A program made the translations under genes and the position numbers. 64,000 nt of DNA from GWE2-40-63 sp041664345 (GTDB lineage: Bacteria > Bacteroidota > Bacteroidia > Bacteroidales > SZUA-534): positions 1 to 64,000 of the forward strand of contig JBAYKX010000010.1 in assembly GCA_041664345.1 (NCBI GenBank), given 5' to 3'. The notes beneath the pieces were generated by a model. The model saw only the letters and a list, made by a program, of their open reading frames with translations. It was not told where the DNA came from and did not search any database. This document shows, piece after piece, positions 61,215 through 64,000 of the stretch. Within the stretch, counting starts at the first letter, position 1. Each line of letters begins with the position of its first letter.

Positions 61215-64000
61215 TTATGGAATTGTAAAATAAAATGTTGCCCCTTTCTCAATTTCGCCTTCGGCCCATATTTTGCCACCGTGCCGTTGAATAATTCGCT
61301 GTACGGTTGCCAACCCTATACCGGTGCCGGCAAACTCGCTTACCGTATGCAACCGTTGAAACGGGCTAAAAAGTTTTTGTGCATGGGCTATGTTAAAGCC
61401 TGCACCATCGTCGCGAACATAGTACACCGGTTTACCTTCATGTTCCTTTGTGCCGAGTTCTATGCAAGCTTTCGGGTGTTTTGAGGTAAACTTCCATGCG
61501 TTGCCCATAAGGTTTTCAAGTGCAATCAGCAGCAGGTGTTCATCGCCATTAACAGTAATCCCATCTTTTATCTTGAATTCAACTATCCTTTCTGGTGTTG
61601 CATCGTGCAGTTCGTTTGCTATTTCATTGCCAACCTGGCTAAGGTTAACTTGTTTAATGTTCATTTCGCTGCGGCTAACCCTCGATAGTTCCAGCATATC
61701 GTCGATAAGCTGGCCCATGCGCTGTGTTGCCGATCGAATCCGGGACAGGTTTCTTTTGCCCTCATCGTTCAACGTATCATGAAATTCTTCAATGAGTGCT
61801 TGGCTAAAGCCATCGATGCTGCGCAATGGGGCACGTAAGTCGTGCGACACGGAATAGGCAAAGGTTTCGAGTTCTTTGTTTGCGGCTTCTAATTGCGAAG
61901 TCCGTTCTTTCACCCGCTGTTCAAGTTCCTGATTAAGCTTGATGATTTCTTTTTCCGCTTGCTTGCGTTCCGTGAGGTCTATTATATTTCCATTGACACG
62001 AACCACCTTTCTGTTTTCAAAAACAGGTTTGGCGGTGGTGCGAACCCACAACTGTTTTCCTTTGAATGTGGTAAATTGAAATTCAAAATCATAAGGTTCG
62101 CCTTTATCACAGGCATTGTGAAATGCAATTAATAGGATAGGCCTGTCTTCTGGTTCGTAGCATTTCAGGCTTTCGGATATATGATCCATGTTGGGGTCTT
62201 TCGGTATTTCATGCATTCGATACAGTTCATCGGTCCAAGAAGTTTTATCGGACTTTACATCATATTCCCAACCGCCTATTTTAGCCATCTGTTCGGTTGC
62301 ATTCAGAAGGGTTTCGTTTTTGTGCAGTGCCACATATATCTGAGCATTCTCCAATGATATGGCCGCCCGAGAGAGTAACATTTCCAAGAGCTGAACCCTT
62401 TCTGCAGTAAACACCTGATTTGTTAGGTTGTTTTCCAGGTACAATATCCCGATAAGGCGACCAAGATTTAATAGCGGGGCGCAAACGAGGGATTTGGTTT
62501 TTTCCTTTTTTATGAATGTATCCCCAATAAATTCACCTTTGTTCGCAGCATCGTCCAGTACAACGCTTTCCCGTGTGCGGGCCACAAAGCGGACAACACT
62601 TTGTGGAACCAGATTGCATTGATCGATGCCAACCGGCAGGGTTAATTTGATCTTCGCCGCATCGATTCCCCCTTTGGAAACAATTTTCCATACTTCATTT
62701 TGTTCCATGATTAGGAACCCTTTTTGTGCGCCAGCATTCTCGATAACGATGGACATTACCTCTTGGAGCAGGTCATCCATATCAATTTTGCTGGATATGG
62801 CCTGTTGGGCTTTTGCTAACGAAATAGCATCCAGGCGATCGGTTAGTGATGGAACTTCCGGTAACCTCGATGGGGCGAGCCATGGGTTTTGATCCTCTAA
62901 TTGCCTTACTTTGCCGTCGGCTCCCCAGCGGGAATAACAGGCAAGCGCTTCGCGCAAATGGCTACGGTAGAACATTTCAAAACCCCGTTGCCTATAAAAT
63001 GCCGCAGCCGTTTCGTAAGCAACAGCCTCGTTCTGAACAAGTCCGTTTTTATGGGCTGATGCTATTGCTTTCACATAAAACCAGATAGCATCGCGGTCGC
63101 GGTGTTCGATGCGTGCAATCTCAGCACCCACTAAAGCTGCGAGGTCGGCAAAATTCTCCGGACAACTTTTTGCATATATTTTAAGTCGTTCATGGTGAGC
63201 GGCGATATCATCCTGCATTTGTACCTGTTTATCGGCAGAAGTCGCATCGTAGAGTGCAGCTTTTGCGAGAGCGCTGTAGAAATGGTACGTTACGGAAAGA
63301 AGTTGGCTCTGCGCCGACCACATTACCCGCCCAACCGCGGCCGACAATTCCATGGCGGCTTCATATTCTTTGGCCAGGAAACGTGACTGCAGCTTGTATG
63401 TTCGGTAACAACAGGTTGCAATGGCTATGCCAGGAGCTTCGGCAAGCTGTTGCTCAAAGGTGCACTCATCGAAACTGCTATCGTTGAACGAGGTAAGCTC
63501 ATGCGTTAGGCCGCGCATGCTAAGAACAAGGCGAAGATGCCCGTTCATGGCCAATTGAACGAAGAGGAAATGTGCCTTTCCGGTGTATTCCATACCTGCT
63601 TCCACCTCGCTCTGCACTTGTTTGAGGGGCGCTCCGGAGGTCAACAGATTAGCAACCCGCAGTACCCAACGGTAGCACACCGACTCAATATCGCCAACCA
63701 CTATTGCGGCCTCACCCGCTTCCTCAACCCACTTCCGGGCAAAGTCAAATTTCTTTCGCCAAGGCGCTACCCTACCTCCGAAAAGCACATGGATACGTGG
63801 CCTGTCCGTTACCGCTCCATATTTATCGGCAAGGTCGCAGGCCAGTTTCCCCAGTTGGTAACCGGTGGCATAATTCCCCAGGCCGGCACCTAAAACTTCT
63901 TCGCCAAAATAGAGATAACCAAAACAAGATGCGTTGCTGTTGCTGTTGCCGTGAGTAAGGCTTAAATTAACTAATCGCGCACTGACCAACGCCAGCAGGT
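61215..64000 (-). CDS. Very large sensor kinase, C-terminal part (helical repeats-GAF-PAS-histidine kinase), runs off the window
   Basis: At least 928 residues, open at the window edge. The visible N-terminal ~385 residues are helical repeats typical of the giant multi-domain proteins that begin with a Ser/Thr kinase and an AAA ATPase domain (SFNDSSFDECTFEQQLA, YYRTY-like CCYRTYKLQSRFLAKEY, FYRSHLREALACYSRWGA). Then GAF about 390-550, PAS about 560-680, HisKA about 700-770 (SVSHDLRAPLRSIDGF, identical to the YfiR kinase) and HATPase (VRDDGAGFNI, GTGIGLATVQRI). The frame passes through 63989 without a stop, so the start lies beyond 64000. The N-terminal domains are inferred. Confidence 0.85.
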   Translation of the reverse strand, partial: LLALVSARLVNLSLTHGNSNSNASCFGYLYFGEEVLGAGLGNYATGYQLGKLACDLADKYGAVTDRPRIHVLFGGRVAPWRKKFDFARKWVEEAGEAAIVVGDIESVCYRWVLRVANLLTSGAPLKQVQSEVEAGMEYTGKAHFLFVQLAMNGHLRLVLSMRGLTHELTSFNDSSFDECTFEQQLAEAPGIAIATCCYRTYKLQSRFLAKEYEAAMELSAAVGRVMWSAQSQLLSVTYHFYSALAKAALYDATSADKQVQMQDDIAAHHERLKIYAKSCPENFADLAALVGAEIARIEHRDRDAIWFYVKAIASAHKNGLVQNEAVAYETAAAFYRQRGFEMFYRSHLREALACYSRWGADGKVRQLEDQNPWLAPSRLPEVPSLTDRLDAISLAKAQQAISSKIDMDDLLQEVMSIVIENAGAQKGFLIMEQNEVWKIVSKGGIDAAKIKLTLPVGIDQCNLVPQSVVRFVARTRESVVLDDAANKGEFIGDTFIKKEKTKSLVCAPLLNLGRLIGILYLENNLTNQVFTAERVQLLEMLLSRAAISLENAQIYVALHKNETLLNATEQMAKIGGWEYDVKSDKTSWTDELYRMHEIPKDPNMDHISESLKCYEPEDRPILLIAFHNACDKGEPYDFEFQFTTFKGKQLWVRTTAKPVFENRKVVRVNGNIIDLTERKQAEKEIIKLNQELEQRVKERTSQLEAANKELETFAYSVSHDLRAPLRSIDGFSQALIEEFHDTLNDEGKRNLSRIRSATQRMGQLIDDMLELSRVSRSEMNIKQVNLSQVGNEIANELHDATPERIVEFKIKDGITVNGDEHLLLIALENLMGNAWKFTSKHPKACIELGTKEHEGKPVYYVRDDGAGFNIAHAQKLFSPFQRLHTVSEFAGTGIGLATVQRIIQRHGGKIWAEGEIEKGATFYFTIP

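Overview
The window looks like a chromosome segment of a respiring member of the Bacteroidota, probably Bacteroidales/Marinilabiliales-like. Evidence is moderately low GC, gene starts preceded by A/T-rich sequence instead of Shine-Dalgarno sites, a TonB-dependent receptor, family-typical proteins (DUF6588, golvesin-type, DUF4922, NamZ/DUF1343), a cytochrome oxidase subunit II carrying its own cytochrome c domain, and the palindromic spacer repeats usual in this phylum. No rRNA, tRNA, CRISPR array, transposase or integrase was recognised.

Layout. 1-3.5 kb is an accessory strip: an HTH/sugar-binding-like protein whose start is broken, a nucleotidyltransferase plus a frameshifted HEPN-like protein, and a PemK/MazF-type toxin-antitoxin pair that lies between two ~300-bp direct repeats made of the 3' end and terminator of metY. 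3.3-10.7 kb is assimilatory sulfur metabolism: metY, an OsmC protein, cysK and a LuxR-type regulator on the minus strand, diverging from DUF2061-cysH-cysD-cysN. 10.8-13.8 kb holds an amino-acid permease and a MATE exporter. 13.8-26.8 kb is a peptidoglycan-salvage locus: murQ and a MurK-type kinase diverge from an amidase-like protein with a golvesin insertion, a glycosyltransferase, a DUF4922 (HxHxQ phosphorylase-like) protein, a SpoIID protein and an AmpG-like permease, with NamZ and a YdcF-type protein converging. After TatD and DUF6588 genes, 28.8-37.5 kb is one minus-strand respiratory block: Fe-S protein, NrfD protein, cytochrome c, SCO, oxidase subunits I, III, IV and II, and heme O synthase.

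37.8-40.6 kb holds a small secreted protein, a frameshifted S41 peptidase and aat. 40.7-47.1 kb is an SOS-mutagenesis cassette: a LexA/UmuD-like repressor and a small membrane protein diverge from dinB, an SRAP protein and a DnaE-type polymerase, with two matched palindromes in the shared promoter region. A 203-bp MITE-like element with perfect 18-bp terminal inverted repeats and a 10-bp target duplication follows. 48.4-58.7 kb is a run of paralogous receiver-PAS-kinase genes and single receivers plus a YfiR-type kinase, then a siderophore receptor and the C-terminal part of a very large sensor kinase that leaves the window.

A theme is interrupted reading frames. Three genes (oxidase subunit III and two sensor kinases) each carry one in-frame stop where the family has Glu, Glu and Trp. 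Three others (HTH protein start, HEPN-like protein, S41 peptidase) each look one base short. Either the strain is losing these genes or the assembly has residual errors; the sequence alone cannot decide. The coherent systems are sulfate-to-cysteine assimilation, MurNAc/muropeptide salvage, quinol-to-oxygen electron transfer, and inducible translesion synthesis.
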